Part shown: positions 1-8,609 of the stretch, piece after piece | Position numbering within the stretch: the stretch's first letter is position 1 | Layout of the letters: each line of letters starts with the position of its first letter | DNA from: Neiella marina | GTDB taxonomy: Bacteria; Pseudomonadota; Gammaproteobacteria; Enterobacterales; Neiellaceae | Assembly (NCBI RefSeq): GCF_002165625.1 | Contig: NZ_NGNS01000007.1 | Location: 1-64,000, forward strand | DNA length: 64,000 bases | Reading direction: 5' to 3' | The notes under the pieces: model-generated | The model's input: the letters and a program-made list of their open reading frames with translations, nothing else | Told to the model about the DNA's origin: nothing | Databases searched by the model: none | Position numbers and translations under genes: made by a program

Positions 1-53
1 GATACTCCCCAAAAAGTAGTGTGGAGATCAGATCGAAGTTAACGGAAAAAGTT

Positions 54-86
54 CAAAAAAATCCCCGCCAATTGCTTAGCGGGGAT
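54..86 (-). terminator. Rho-independent terminator of nsrR
   Basis: Two 8-base arms (61-68 and 79-86) form a GC-rich stem. Read on the minus strand, it is followed by a run of seven T. It lies about 75 bases downstream of the nsrR stop codon. Confidence 0.8.
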
Positions 87-104
87 TTGTGTATAAGAGA
101 CAGC
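86..104. repeat. Tn5/IS50 mosaic-end-like sequence
   Basis: Positions 88-103 read TGTGTATAAGAGACAG, which equals 16 consecutive bases of the 19-base Tn5 mosaic end; the outermost three bases differ. The orientation would place the transposon body to the left and flanking DNA from 104 rightwards. No transposase gene is visible. It may be a relic IS4-family end, a library-adapter or assembly artefact, or chance. Confidence 0.45.
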
Positions 105-161
105 CTAGTTAAGGTGGCTTTTTACTGTCAACTAGCTGTTTAGTAGCTAATTAAAATCGCA

Positions 162-602
162 TCAACTGGCGCTTGCAAGCTCAATGATAGAGTGTTTGTG
201 GGCATCGGGCCGGCTCAGCACTTCGCTGACGAACACTTTGTCCAACTCTGCTAAGAACGCCCGCTGCGCCTTAGCTAACAGACATTGTAGTTTGCATTGA
301 CCAGCAGCCGGGCACTCGGTGCCGGTGCAATCGATAGGGTTCAATCGCTTCTCGAAGTCGCGAATCACTTTGCCAACGGTCACTTCAGCCAAGTTACAGT
401 TCAGTCGGATGCCACCTTGGCGGCCACGTACTGAGGTAATGTAGTTTAACTGTGATAATTGCTGGGTAACTTTAATTACATGGTTGCGCGGCATATTGAA
501 TTGCTCGCAAACCTCGTTGACCGAAACCAAGTGGTTGTCCGGTTGTAGTCCCAAATACATCAAAGTGCGTAAGGCATAGTCGGTAAAACTGGTAAGTTGC
601 AT
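162..602 (-). CDS. nsrR: Nitric-oxide-sensing Rrf2 repressor NsrR
   Basis: This is a 146-residue transcription factor of the Rrf2 family. It has an N-terminal winged helix beginning MQLTSFTDYALRTL. Three cysteines at about residues 92, 97 and 103, spaced C-x4-C-x5-C, match the Fe-S ligands of E. coli NsrR (141 residues). In that family the cluster reacts with nitric oxide and releases repression of detoxification genes such as hmp. The start at 602 is chosen over an in-frame ATG 24 bases upstream because family members begin at MQLTSFTDY. It stands alone, divergent from rnd, with no nitrosative-stress gene beside it, so its targets lie elsewhere. Confidence 0.93.
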   Translation of the reverse strand: MQLTSFTDYALRTLMYLGLQPDNHLVSVNEVCEQFNMPRNHVIKVTQQLSQLNYITSVRGRQGGIRLNCNLAEVTVGKVIRDFEKRLNPIDCTGTECPAAGQCKLQCLLAKAQRAFLAELDKVFVSEVLSRPDAHKHSIIELASAS

Positions 603-814
603 AAATACCTTGCGTATATTGGCCAAAAGGCAAGTATGAGGTCAGTTATACCGCTAAACCCTGATCGACAGCAAGGATAGGTTATTATTCGGCTGTTTAT
701 TTGTTTCAAATGGTTACAGGATAGTGTGGTAACCGCTTTATACTGATTTTTGCTGGTACAATCGCCAGCACATTTGTAAGATCCCGCCACTTCAGACTCG
801 CTCGGAGCTTTTCT

Positions 815-1942
815 TTGACTTACCAGGTTGTTAACTCGCAACAGCAGATGCTTGATATGATCGAGCAATGCCAGCAATCGTCCGCCCGTTACCTCGACAC
901 TGAATTCGTCCGTGAGCGTTCGTTGTTCCCGCAGTTTGGTTTGTTGCAGGTTTCCGATGGTGCAACAACGTGGTTACTTGATCCATTAGCCGTGGAGGAT
1001 TTATCGCCGTTGTGGGCTTGGTTGCAACAACCAGCGCCTTTGACCATCTTTCATGCCTTTGGCGAGGATCTCGAGTTGCTCTGGCATGAAGGGCAGATCC
1101 AATTTGGCAACATCCTTGATACTCAAGTGGCCGCCTCGATGCTGGGGTGGGGTGCCGGTATGGGATTCGCTGCATTAGTTGAACGGGTTTGCCAGGTTGA
1201 ATTGGATAAGTCGCACTCTAGAACCAATTGGCTGAAACGGCCACTGTCGGATGAGCAATTACAATATGCTGCCGATGATGTGCGCTATTTGATACCAGTG
1301 GCTCAAGCATTAATAGCTGAGTTGAAAGACAAAGGTCTATACGACGCCTGTTTAAGTGAATGCGCTCGCTTAGCTTTGCGCAAAGAGCGTGATTTGGCCA
1401 AGCGCTATTTGGATGTTAAGAATGGCTGGCAATTGACGCCTCAGCAACTGGCAGTGTTGCGTGAATTAGCTGCTTGGCGTTATCAACGAGCAGAAGCGAA
1501 AGATATGGCGTTAAGTTTTGTCATTAAAGATCTGGCATTGGTTGCATTAGCCAAGTATCAGCCTGATTCGATGACTCGCCTAAAGCAGCTCAAAGAGTTG
1601 TCGCCGATTGAAGTGCGAATTCATGGCAGCAAGTTGCTAAAACTAATTGCTGACGCCAAGCAAATTGATCAATGCGATTGGCCCGATCGCATTTACCGGG
1701 TCGTTGATATCCCGAGCTATAAATCACGCAGCAAATCCTTAATGACGCTGTGTCAGCAACTTGCTGATGACGCTGGCGTGCCTGTTGCTAGTTATGCTTC
1801 TAAGCGCCAGATTAACGAAGTGTTGATGTGGCAGTGGCAGGGCTGCGAAGAAAGTAACTTGCCAGTGCTGTTGCAAAGCTGGCGAGCGACCGTCGGTGCC
1901 GACGCTATTCGGCAGTGGTTACAAGATAACACAGCCAGTTAA
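815..1942 (+). CDS. rnd: Ribonuclease D
   Basis: This 375-residue 3'-to-5' exoribonuclease acts in tRNA 3'-end maturation and turnover of structured RNA. The N-terminal DEDD exonuclease domain shows the acidic motifs in order: D and E in RYLDTEFVRE near residue 28, the aspartate of FGEDLELLW near 87, and the Y and D of YAADDVRYL near 155. An HRDC RNA-binding domain follows from about 210. Length matches E. coli RNase D (375). The start is TTG at 815, with a GGAG ribosome site about eight bases upstream; no ATG fits the family N-terminus. The next gene is ycgL. Confidence 0.95.
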   Translation: MTYQVVNSQQQMLDMIEQCQQSSARYLDTEFVRERSLFPQFGLLQVSDGATTWLLDPLAVEDLSPLWAWLQQPAPLTIFHAFGEDLELLWHEGQIQFGNILDTQVAASMLGWGAGMGFAALVERVCQVELDKSHSRTNWLKRPLSDEQLQYAADDVRYLIPVAQALIAELKDKGLYDACLSECARLALRKERDLAKRYLDVKNGWQLTPQQLAVLRELAAWRYQRAEAKDMALSFVIKDLALVALAKYQPDSMTRLKQLKELSPIEVRIHGSKLLKLIADAKQIDQCDWPDRIYRVVDIPSYKSRSKSLMTLCQQLADDAGVPVASYASKRQINEVLMWQWQGCEESNLPVLLQSWRATVGADAIRQWLQDNTAS

Positions 1943-1980
1943 CGAGGTATGCCAGCCTAGTCTGGCAACAAACAGCTAAC

Positions 1981-2008
1981 TTTCATTGCCCTACTAATTT
2001 GGTATAGT
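1981..2008 (+). promoter_or_regulatory. Possible promoter for ycgL
   Basis: TGGTATAGT at 2000-2008 is an extended -10 element (TATAGT at 2003-2008). The -35 region is weak (TTTCAT at 1981-1986). It lies about 45 bases before the ycgL start. Confidence 0.35.
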
Positions 2009-2052
2009 CCAACTCGTTTTGTTCAACACAGTTTATTCAAGGCCATTGTTTT

Positions 2053-2331
2053 ATGCTGACAGCAATCTACAAGAGTCCCAAAAAGCAACAAACTTATCTG
2101 TATCTCACCAAGCGTGATGATTTTTCCAAAGTACCAGAAGCTTTGTTGGAGACGTTTGGTAAACCACAGTTTGCCTTGATGGTAAATCTGGCTGCTCAGT
2201 CAAAGCTGGCGATTGCTGATATCGACAGAGTAAAGCAACAATTGCTCGACACCGGCTACTACTTGCAACTGCCGCCGCCAGAGCCGAATCTGCTGGAACA
2301 ACACCGCCAGTCGCTGGGTTTGGAAGACTAA
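2053..2331 (+). CDS. ycgL: YcgL domain protein
   Basis: This 92-residue protein of the YcgL (DUF709) family starts MLTAIYKSPKKQQTYLYL and carries the typical FxxVPxxLxxxFGxPxxAMxxxL-like core. The fold is a small alpha/beta sandwich of unknown biochemical function. In gammaproteobacteria the gene often sits near rnd or the min genes, and here it directly follows rnd. It is 11 bases from the next gene, so the pair is probably co-transcribed. Confidence 0.9.
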   Translation: MLTAIYKSPKKQQTYLYLTKRDDFSKVPEALLETFGKPQFALMVNLAAQSKLAIADIDRVKQQLLDTGYYLQLPPPEPNLLEQHRQSLGLED

Positions 2332-2342
2332 GGGCATAGCCA

Positions 2343-3341
2343 ATGAAGACAATCAAACAACTGATTCGCTGTGTGCTGTTGAGTGCTTGCTCCGTTATCG
2401 CCACTGTTGCGGTTGCAGATGACAAACCAAGCTTCGAACAATACCTGCAACAGGTAAAACAACAAGCCTTAGCGCAAGGCGTTTCGCCAGCAACTATTGA
2501 CCAGGCATTCGCTGACGCTACGTTTATTCAGCGCACAGTCAAGCTCGACCGGAACCAACCAGAAAAGCGCGTCACGCTTGACACTTATTTACCGAAACGC
2601 GTGCCACAGTGGAAGATTGATAAAGCCCGTAAGTTGTATAAACAACATTATTCGCTGCTCAAAGAGATTGGCGACCAATATGGCGTACAACCGCGATTTA
2701 TTGTGGCGTTGTGGGGTAACGAAACCAATTTTGGCACCTACACTGGCAACTTTGACATAGTCTCGGCGCTTGCAACCTTGGCTTATGATGGCCGCCGAGA
2801 GGAATTTTTCCGCAAAGAGCTTATCGCTGCGCTAACCATTCTCGATCAAGGCCATATTGAGCTAGCACAGTTTCAAGGTTCATGGGCTGGGGCGATGGGA
2901 CAAACTCAGTTCATGCCAAGTTCATTTTTAGCTTTCGCGGTTGATCATGATGGTGATGGTCGCAAAGATATTTGGGGTACCCAAGCTGACGTATTTGCTT
3001 CGATTGCCAACTATCTGGCCCAATCCGGTTGGAACGATGATTTAACCTGGGGCCGACAAGTCAAACTACCTGCCGACTTTGACCCTGAGTTAGCTGGTTT
3101 AAAGATCAAAAAGTCGTTAGCTGAGTGGCAACAGCTTGGTGTGCGCCGTTACGATATGAGCAATCTACCTACTCGCGATATCAAAGCATCATTGGTACTG
3201 CCGGACGATGCTCAAGGGCGCGCTTATTTGGCTTATGGCAACTATGATGTGTTAATGAAGTGGAATCGCTCGTACTACTTTGTTACCTCGGTTGGCTATT
3301 TGTCTGACCGAATTGCTTACCCATCGGTGTTTGCTAAATAG
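2343..3341 (+). CDS. Lytic murein transglycosylase, MltB type
   Basis: This 332-residue SLT_2-type enzyme cleaves the MurNAc-GlcNAc bond of peptidoglycan and forms 1,6-anhydro ends. The probable catalytic glutamate is Glu127 in [10 protein letters not shown]. The [16 protein letters not shown] motif (about 178-193) and a D-rich loop ([11 protein letters not shown]) are characteristic of MltB. The N-terminus is a signal peptide, cleaved either by signal peptidase I after AVA or, less likely, at a lipobox LSAC (Cys16). It therefore acts in the periplasm. It follows ycgL closely. Confidence 0.92.
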   Translation: MKTIKQLIRCVLLSACSVIATVAVADDKPSFEQYLQQVKQQALAQGVSPATIDQAFADATFIQRTVKLDRNQPEKRVTLDTYLPKRVPQWKIDKARKLYKQHYSLLKEIGDQYGVQPRFIVALWGNETNFGTYTGNFDIVSALATLAYDGRREEFFRKELIAALTILDQGHIELAQFQGSWAGAMGQTQFMPSSFLAFAVDHDGDGRKDIWGTQADVFASIANYLAQSGWNDDLTWGRQVKLPADFDPELAGLKIKKSLAEWQQLGVRRYDMSNLPTRDIKASLVLPDDAQGRAYLAYGNYDVLMKWNRSYYFVTSVGYLSDRIAYPSVFAK

Positions 3342-3366
3342 CATTGGATTCCTGCAGGCTAGCTTA

Positions 3367-3822
3367 ATGACCAAAGATAAAGCGTTTTGGCGCACTACCG
3401 CTTTAGAAGACATGTCGGACAGTCAATGGGAATCCTTGTGTGATGGCTGTGCCAAGTGCTGTTTGTCAAAACTGATCGATGATGAAACGGAAGAGCTGTA
3501 TTACACCAATCTAGCGTGCGATTTACTCGACACTAAAAAATGCCGCTGTACCGATTACGAGCATCGATTCGCTCGGGTAACGGATTGTGTCAAGGTTAGC
3601 TTAAAACATCGGGAGAGCTTTGGTTGGCTGCCGCCGACATGCGCCTATCGGCGCCTCTCTGAAGGCAAAGATCTGCCTCAATGGCACCCATTATTGACCG
3701 GATCGAAAGCGGCCATGCACAAAGCAGGGCAGTCGGTGCGGGGCAAAGTCATTCATGAATCACTCGGCGGCGACCCAGAAGATCATATCGTCATTTGGCC
3801 GCTTGCCGATTGTTCGGATTAA
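3367..3822 (+). CDS. ycgN: YcgN family cysteine-cluster protein
   Basis: This 151-residue member of the UPF0260/YcgN family belongs to the wider YkgJ-like group of proposed Zn/Fe-binding proteins. It has the cysteine cluster CDGCAKCC near residue 25 and further cysteines at [11 protein letters not shown]. The start ATG at 3367 gives the family N-terminus [17 protein letters not shown]; the upstream in-frame extension overlaps the transglycosylase gene and is not conserved-looking. Function is unknown. Confidence 0.9.
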   Translation: MTKDKAFWRTTALEDMSDSQWESLCDGCAKCCLSKLIDDETEELYYTNLACDLLDTKKCRCTDYEHRFARVTDCVKVSLKHRESFGWLPPTCAYRRLSEGKDLPQWHPLLTGSKAAMHKAGQSVRGKVIHESLGGDPEDHIVIWPLADCSD

Positions 3823-3840
3823 CTAACAACGAATAGAACT

Positions 3841-3864
3841 TAAGGACAATATTAAGGACAATAT
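3841..3864 (+). repeat. 12-base tandem duplication carrying the ribosome site
   Basis: TAAGGACAATAT occurs twice head to tail, at 3841-3852 and 3853-3864. Each copy includes an AAGGA ribosome-binding sequence, and the second copy runs into the start codon of the next gene. Confidence 0.85.
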
Positions 3865-4249
3865 GATGCTATGGATGGCATTACTGGTTTTTTACGGTGG
3901 CTACACCCTGTTTGGCTTCAGTTGGAAAGGGTATCGAATCTACACCGGTCAGGACAAATTCAGCTGGCCCGTGTTGTGCGAAGAGTTGGCCTCGTTGTTG
4001 TTTATTGGTTTCGGCTTTATTGCTATGTACGATTTAGCAGTTGGCCAGCAAACGTTTAAACCGCTGGTTTGGCAAATCTGGCTACCCGCGGCCTTAGCTG
4101 CAGCTTTTCTACCATTGTTTGTAAATACTCCTAAAACCGAGTTTTCCAAACAGTTGATAGGGCAGAAAGGGCTTGCCATTGGCATGGTTGTGGCGGCATT
4201 GCTGTTTTCACCGGTTTATGTTGCCGCTTGGTTGATGGCAGGCTTCTAA
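3863..4249 (+). CDS. Small inner-membrane protein, unknown function
   Basis: This 128-residue hydrophobic protein is not one I recognise. Three to four membrane segments are visible: about residues 2-20, 40-60, 72-86 and 104-126. The loop between the first two contains a conserved-looking YRIYTGQDKFSWP. Two ATG codons are adjacent (3863 and 3866); the second has the better spacing from AAGGA. It lies after ycgN and converges with dsbB. Confidence 0.75.
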   Translation: MMLWMALLVFYGGYTLFGFSWKGYRIYTGQDKFSWPVLCEELASLLFIGFGFIAMYDLAVGQQTFKPLVWQIWLPAALAAAFLPLFVNTPKTEFSKQLIGQKGLAIGMVVAALLFSPVYVAAWLMAGF

Positions 4250-4256
4250 GCCTGCC
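4237..4256 (+). terminator. Hairpin at the stop codon, weak terminator
   Basis: GGCAGGCT at 4237-4244 pairs with AGCCTGCC at 4249-4256 around a four-base loop that includes the stop codon. The T-tail is poor, so termination is uncertain. It separates convergent genes. Confidence 0.45.
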
Positions 4257-4266
4257 GTATTGATGT

Positions 4267-4788
4267 TTATGGTCTGCGAACAGTTATCAAACGGCTAGCA
4301 ACGACAGCCAACCAAATCGCGATGTAAACTGAGAAGCAGACCACCAGCCATTGCGGCATGGTATAGCCAAGAAATTCCCACTGCACCTCATCACACATGC
4401 CACGCGGCATAAAGATCTCAGGTAACCAGTAATCAAGTGGTGCCCAACTAGGGAATTCCGGGTCCATGCCACAGCTATCAATAAATGGGTTATCGCTCGG
4501 AAACTGCAATTTGACATGAGAGATGGCAATACGAAGGCCTTCGATAGCGCTATACAACCATAGGCCGTAGCCTGCAACTCTGAGGTATATGGATTTCGGA
4601 TTTAGCATGCCAATGATCCCGGCAAACATAATGCCGAACATAGCGACACGCTCGTGGATACATTTGACGCAAGGCTCGAGCAACATCACGTGTTGAAAAT
4701 ACAAAGCGACCAAATCGAGAACTAACGCCGACACTGCCAGTAACAACCAGGACCAACGTGTCTCTGCGAATTGAGATAATGCGCGCAT
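4267..4788 (-). CDS. dsbB: Disulfide bond formation protein DsbB
   Basis: This 173-residue inner-membrane enzyme reoxidises DsbA and passes electrons to quinone. Four membrane helices are visible. The first cysteine pair is Cys40-x-x-Cys43 (PCVKC), and the second is Cys106 and Cys132 in the second periplasmic loop. This matches E. coli DsbB (41/44 and 104/130). It is monocistronic and convergent with the preceding membrane gene. DsbA is not in the window. Confidence 0.96.
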   Translation of the reverse strand: MRALSQFAETRWSWLLLAVSALVLDLVALYFQHVMLLEPCVKCIHERVAMFGIMFAGIIGMLNPKSIYLRVAGYGLWLYSAIEGLRIAISHVKLQFPSDNPFIDSCGMDPEFPSWAPLDYWLPEIFMPRGMCDEVQWEFLGYTMPQWLVVCFSVYIAIWLAVVASRLITVRRP

Positions 4789-4995
4789 TTGAACTACTTG
4801 TGGATTAAGACTGGCGCTGATTGTAGCGACTCATGAAACATTCGGGTAGCGCTTGCTGCGGTAAATTTGTAACGGATCAATTCATTATCAAGGGTTCAGT
4901 AGCGCTCGTCCTAGGACCGAGTTAACTTGCCTTTCACTCGCGGCGACATACAATGCAGCGCCGATTACTAGTAAAAGCCAAACTGTGACAAAAGC

Positions 4996-5964
4996 ATGAG
5001 CCAAACAACCACCAATTCACCATCGCCCAGTGAAGTCGGCCAACTTATCTTGGCGCCGATGGAAGGTGTGATGGACCACTTGATGCGCGATTTGTTGACC
5101 GCACTGGGTGGCTATGATTTGTGCGTCACTGAATTTATTCGGGTTGTTGATCATGGTTTTCCAGAGCGGGTGTTTTATCGCTTTGCGCCGGAGTTGTATC
5201 AAGGTGGTGTCACCAGTAGTGGCACGCCGGTACGCATTCAGCTGCTGGGGCAAGAACCTGATGCCATGGCAGCAAACGCAGTCACCGCCGTTGAACTCGG
5301 ATCGGCTGGCGTTGATCTGAACTTTGGTTGTCCGGCCAAAGCGGTCAACAAAAGCCGCGGTGGCGCATCGTTGCTGAAACAGCCTGAGCTAATTTATCGA
5401 GTGATCAAGGCTGTGCGAACCGCGGTACCACAACCCCATGCGGTCAGTGCCAAGATGCGCTTAGGTTGGGATGATACCTCGCTGTTGGATGAAACCATCG
5501 ACGCCATCAATCAAGCTGGCGCATCATCCTTGGTTGTTCATGCTCGCACTAAAGTACAAGGCTACAAACCGCCAGCCCAATGGCATGAACTGAAGCAGAT
5601 TTGTCAGCGCGCGAACATGCCAGTCATCGCCAATGGTGACATTGTTGACCACAACAGTGCTCAGCGCTGCATGGCCGCAAGTGCTTGTCAGCATTTAATG
5701 CTTGGCCGCGGTGCGTTGGCGTTGCCCAATCTGGCACAAGTGGTGCGCGGCATTGAAGCACCGATGAGCTGGTCACAAGTTCAAGCGCTACTGGTTCGTT
5801 ATTCGCACTATGAAGTGGAAGGTGACAAGGGCTTGTATTATCCAAATCGAATTAAACAATGGCTCAGTTACTTGCGACAGCGATACCAACAAGCCGATGA
5901 ACTGTTCAAACACATCCGCCGCTTAAAGCGTAGCGACGAGATTGTTGCCCAGCTCTGTCGTTAG
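4996..5964 (+). CDS. dusC: tRNA-dihydrouridine(16) synthase DusC
   Basis: This 322-residue FMN-dependent enzyme reduces uridine to dihydrouridine, by subfamily at position 16 of tRNA. The TIM barrel starts LILAPMEGVMDHLMRD. The active-site cysteine is Cys112 in LNFGCPAKAVNKSRGG. The later motifs VHARTK and IANGDI bind FMN. A C-terminal helical tRNA-binding domain follows from about 250. The DusC assignment rests on APMEGV and overall resemblance. Confidence 0.92.
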   Translation: MSQTTTNSPSPSEVGQLILAPMEGVMDHLMRDLLTALGGYDLCVTEFIRVVDHGFPERVFYRFAPELYQGGVTSSGTPVRIQLLGQEPDAMAANAVTAVELGSAGVDLNFGCPAKAVNKSRGGASLLKQPELIYRVIKAVRTAVPQPHAVSAKMRLGWDDTSLLDETIDAINQAGASSLVVHARTKVQGYKPPAQWHELKQICQRANMPVIANGDIVDHNSAQRCMAASACQHLMLGRGALALPNLAQVVRGIEAPMSWSQVQALLVRYSHYEVEGDKGLYYPNRIKQWLSYLRQRYQQADELFKHIRRLKRSDEIVAQLCR

Positions 5965-6078
5965 CTCAGTGAAGTGGCGCTGAGAATGTTTTCAGTCTCG
6001 CGCTGTTCCGGTAGTATCAGGCCAAACTCTAAGGTCAACAGACCGTAAAAACCATAACTACTACCGACAGGATACACA

Positions 6079-8037
6079 GTGACAGAGAAAAAAGGCCTCG
6101 ATGCCAAAGCTTACCGACCTCTGGAGGAGGGGGAGCAATACCAAAGCTATGTGCCAGCGCAGGAAACTGTGGCTGAATTCACCTTTAAAGCCGTCGGCTT
6201 AGGGATTCTGTTTGGCATTATCTTTGGCGCTGCCAATGCATACCTTGGGTTGCGAGCCGGACTCACCATTAGCACGTCGATCCCCGTTGCGGTGATGGCC
6301 GTGGCGGTGTTTAAAATTCTTGCCAAAGGCGGCGTCAAAAGCACCATTCTAGAGACTAACATTGCCCAGACCACAGGCTCAGCATCGAGCTCGGTAGCGA
6401 GCGGCGTTATATTTACTTTGCCCGCTTTGTTCATGTGGGGAGTCGCACCCGGTTTGCTGCAAATGACAGTGCTTGCCATGTGCGGTGGCTTGCTGGGGAT
6501 TCTGTTTATGATCCCTCTGCGCAAATACTTGATTGAAAAGGAGCACGGTAAGTTGCCCTACCCAGAAGGGACAGCCTGTGCTGAAGTACTTGTTGCCAAT
6601 GAGTTGGGTGGCAACAAAGCCAAATATATCTTTTGGGGCATGGGCGTTGCAGCGCTATTTAAGGCCCTCACTTCGTGGCTCAAGGTGATCCCATCACACG
6701 CGTCGTTCAATGTGCCATTTATTAAAAAGGCGTCCATTGGCATTGATTTGTCAGCTGCGCTATTTGGTGTGGGTTATATCCTTGGGCCTCGTATTGCTGC
6801 CATTATGGTGGGCGGCGGGTTGCTATCTGCGCTCATCATTATTCCTGGTATTGCCTATTGGGGCGACTCCTTGACTGCGCCTTTGTTCCCGGAAACGCAA
6901 ATGCTGATTAAAGACATGTCAGCATCGCAAATTTGGACCCGCTACGTGCGCTACATTGGTGCCGGCGCGGTTGCCACCGCTGGTATTATTACCCTGATTC
7001 GCAGCATTCCGCTGATGCTCGAATCGTTCAAAGCCGGCGCTAGCCATTTAGGCGATGGCTCAGCCGCCAATGCAGAAGTACCTCGTACCCAGCGCGACTT
7101 ACCGCTCAAATTTGTCGGCGTAGCGATATTGGTGATTGTTGCAGTGCTGACACTGTTCCCTGATGCCTTTGGTCAAATCGGCGAGGTGGGTACCCGCCTA
7201 GTCGCAGCATTGTGCGTGACTGTGTTTGCCTTCTTCTTCGTCACTGTGGCTTCGCGTATTGTTGGTTTGGTTGGCGTGACATCCAATCCGACGAGCGGCA
7301 TGACGATTGCCGCGTTATTAGGTACAGCAACCATTTTCCTCGCCATGGGTTGGACTGATACCGCCGGTAAGGCGGCAACCCTCATTGTTGGTTGCGTGGT
7401 AGCCATTGCTGCATCGATTTCTGGTGATACATCACAAGACTTGAAAAGCGGCTACTTGCTTGGCGCTACGCCGAAGAAACAGCAAATGGCCGAACTGTTA
7501 GGGGTGTTAACGTCGGCCACTTTTGTTTGTTTGGCAGTGTTGCTGTTAGCGGAAACCTTTGGTTTTGGTTCCAGCGAACTACCGGCGCCGCAGGCAACAC
7601 TGATGAAGTTGGTAATTGACGGTGTGCTGGACCAAAACCTACCTTGGACATTGGTGTTCATTGGTGCGGGTATCGCTATTGTTTGCGAATTGTTTAAGAT
7701 CCCATCATTGCCCTTTGCCGTTGGTGTCTATTTGCCGGTAGCAACCATGACCCCAATTTTCATCGGTGGTCTAATTCGTCATTACTTCGAAAAGCGCACC
7801 AAGAACAAAGAGCAACTTGAAGAACGTCGCGAACGTGGCGTGTTGTTAGGCTCTGGGTTTGTTGGTGGTGAAGGATTGCTTGGTGTTGGTATTGCTGCAG
7901 TTGCGTTTGCTCAAAGCCGCAAACCTGAGGGTATTGGTACCGACTGGCTAGGCGGCGAGGTTACCGCAATGATCGTTGGTGCATGTGCGTTTGCCTGCTT
8001 GATTTATTGGTTCTTCAATAACATTCGCAAAGCCTAA
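6079..8037 (+). CDS. OPT family oligopeptide transporter
   Basis: This 652-residue polytopic membrane protein belongs to the bacterial branch of the OPT family (TIGR00733-like). OPT proteins import small peptides or metal chelates with protons. Around a dozen or more hydrophobic segments are visible. The NAYLGLRAGLTISTSIPVAV signature sits near residues 52-71, and SGDTSQDLKSGYLLGATPKKQQ lies near 450. The start is GTG at 6079, with AGGA six bases upstream. It forms a single-gene unit closed by a strong terminator. The substrate cannot be told from sequence. Confidence 0.92.
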   Translation: MTEKKGLDAKAYRPLEEGEQYQSYVPAQETVAEFTFKAVGLGILFGIIFGAANAYLGLRAGLTISTSIPVAVMAVAVFKILAKGGVKSTILETNIAQTTGSASSSVASGVIFTLPALFMWGVAPGLLQMTVLAMCGGLLGILFMIPLRKYLIEKEHGKLPYPEGTACAEVLVANELGGNKAKYIFWGMGVAALFKALTSWLKVIPSHASFNVPFIKKASIGIDLSAALFGVGYILGPRIAAIMVGGGLLSALIIIPGIAYWGDSLTAPLFPETQMLIKDMSASQIWTRYVRYIGAGAVATAGIITLIRSIPLMLESFKAGASHLGDGSAANAEVPRTQRDLPLKFVGVAILVIVAVLTLFPDAFGQIGEVGTRLVAALCVTVFAFFFVTVASRIVGLVGVTSNPTSGMTIAALLGTATIFLAMGWTDTAGKAATLIVGCVVAIAASISGDTSQDLKSGYLLGATPKKQQMAELLGVLTSATFVCLAVLLLAETFGFGSSELPAPQATLMKLVIDGVLDQNLPWTLVFIGAGIAIVCELFKIPSLPFAVGVYLPVATMTPIFIGGLIRHYFEKRTKNKEQLEERRERGVLLGSGFVGGEGLLGVGIAAVAFAQSRKPEGIGTDWLGGEVTAMIVGACAFACLIYWFFNNIRKA

Positions 8038-8075
8038 TTAGCGACGCTGAATTAATGCCAAAGGCAATGAAAGAG

Positions 8076-8103
8076 ACCCGGCCAATTGCGCCGGGTTTTT
8101 TAT
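8076..8103 (+). terminator. Rho-independent terminator of the OPT gene
   Basis: ACCCGGC at 8076-8082 pairs with GCCGGGT at 8090-8096 and is followed by a T-run. It lies 38 bases after the stop codon. Confidence 0.88.
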
Positions 8104-8116
8104 TGTTGAACAGCGG

Positions 8117-8596
8117 TTAAAGCAGCGATGGAATCCCTTGGGTTGCTAGGGCTTTGTTTTTGTAACCCTTGATCAGGGTAACGTCATCGCCAAACCAATC
8201 AGGGACCTGAAAACCTTCTGCTTGCGCAACACTGGAAAATTCAACTTCAACCAATTGAAGCGGTGCCAATGAACCTTCAAATACATCGAGTTCAAATTGC
8301 AGCTGTTCGCTGATTTGGCCTTTCCACCGAACTTTTTCAATGCGCTGACCCAATGTGTTGGGCCACAACTGGTCAAATTGTTGCGCGCTGATAGAGATTT
8401 CATTCTCGCTTCGCACCAAACCGTCGCCCGATTTAAGGGTGAGGAAATAATTGTCACCTTTTTGCCGCAGTCGCAACTCGACCGAATCATCGGTCTGAGT
8501 GATGTACCCCTGACGGATGCGGACTTTGGTCGCTTGCTCAAGATCGGGCAACTGCTGGACCAGAAATTTACGTTCAACTTCTTGTTTCTCGGTCAT
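8117..8596 (-). CDS. CYTH domain triphosphatase
   Basis: This 159-residue single-domain CYTH (triphosphate tunnel metalloenzyme) protein carries the hallmark ExExK motif as EVERK near residue 6. Tunnel-lining charged residues follow in order: RIRQGY, ELRLRQKG, LTLKSG, ENEISI, ELDVF, VEVEF and the terminal GYKNKALA. The arrangement resembles Nitrosomonas europaea NeuTTM, a tripolyphosphatase, rather than the larger adenylate cyclases. The start at 8596 is used because MTEKQEVERKF is the family N-terminus. It is the last gene of the RHH-CHAD-ParA-CYTH operon, 13 bases after parA. I infer activity on inorganic tripolyphosphate. Confidence 0.9.
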   Translation of the reverse strand: MTEKQEVERKFLVQQLPDLEQATKVRIRQGYITQTDDSVELRLRQKGDNYFLTLKSGDGLVRSENEISISAQQFDQLWPNTLGQRIEKVRWKGQISEQLQFELDVFEGSLAPLQLVEVEFSSVAQAEGFQVPDWFGDDVTLIKGYKNKALATQGIPSLL

Positions 8597-8609
8597 GATG
8601 CATATCTCT

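Noticed and set aside
1950-1967. Small hairpin TGCCAG/CTGGCA after rnd as a terminator
   Set aside because: The stem is only six bases and there is no T-run.
4908-4917. Palindrome GTCCTAGGAC upstream of dusC as an operator
   Set aside because: It is an isolated 10-base palindrome without a second copy or family expectation; too weak to call.
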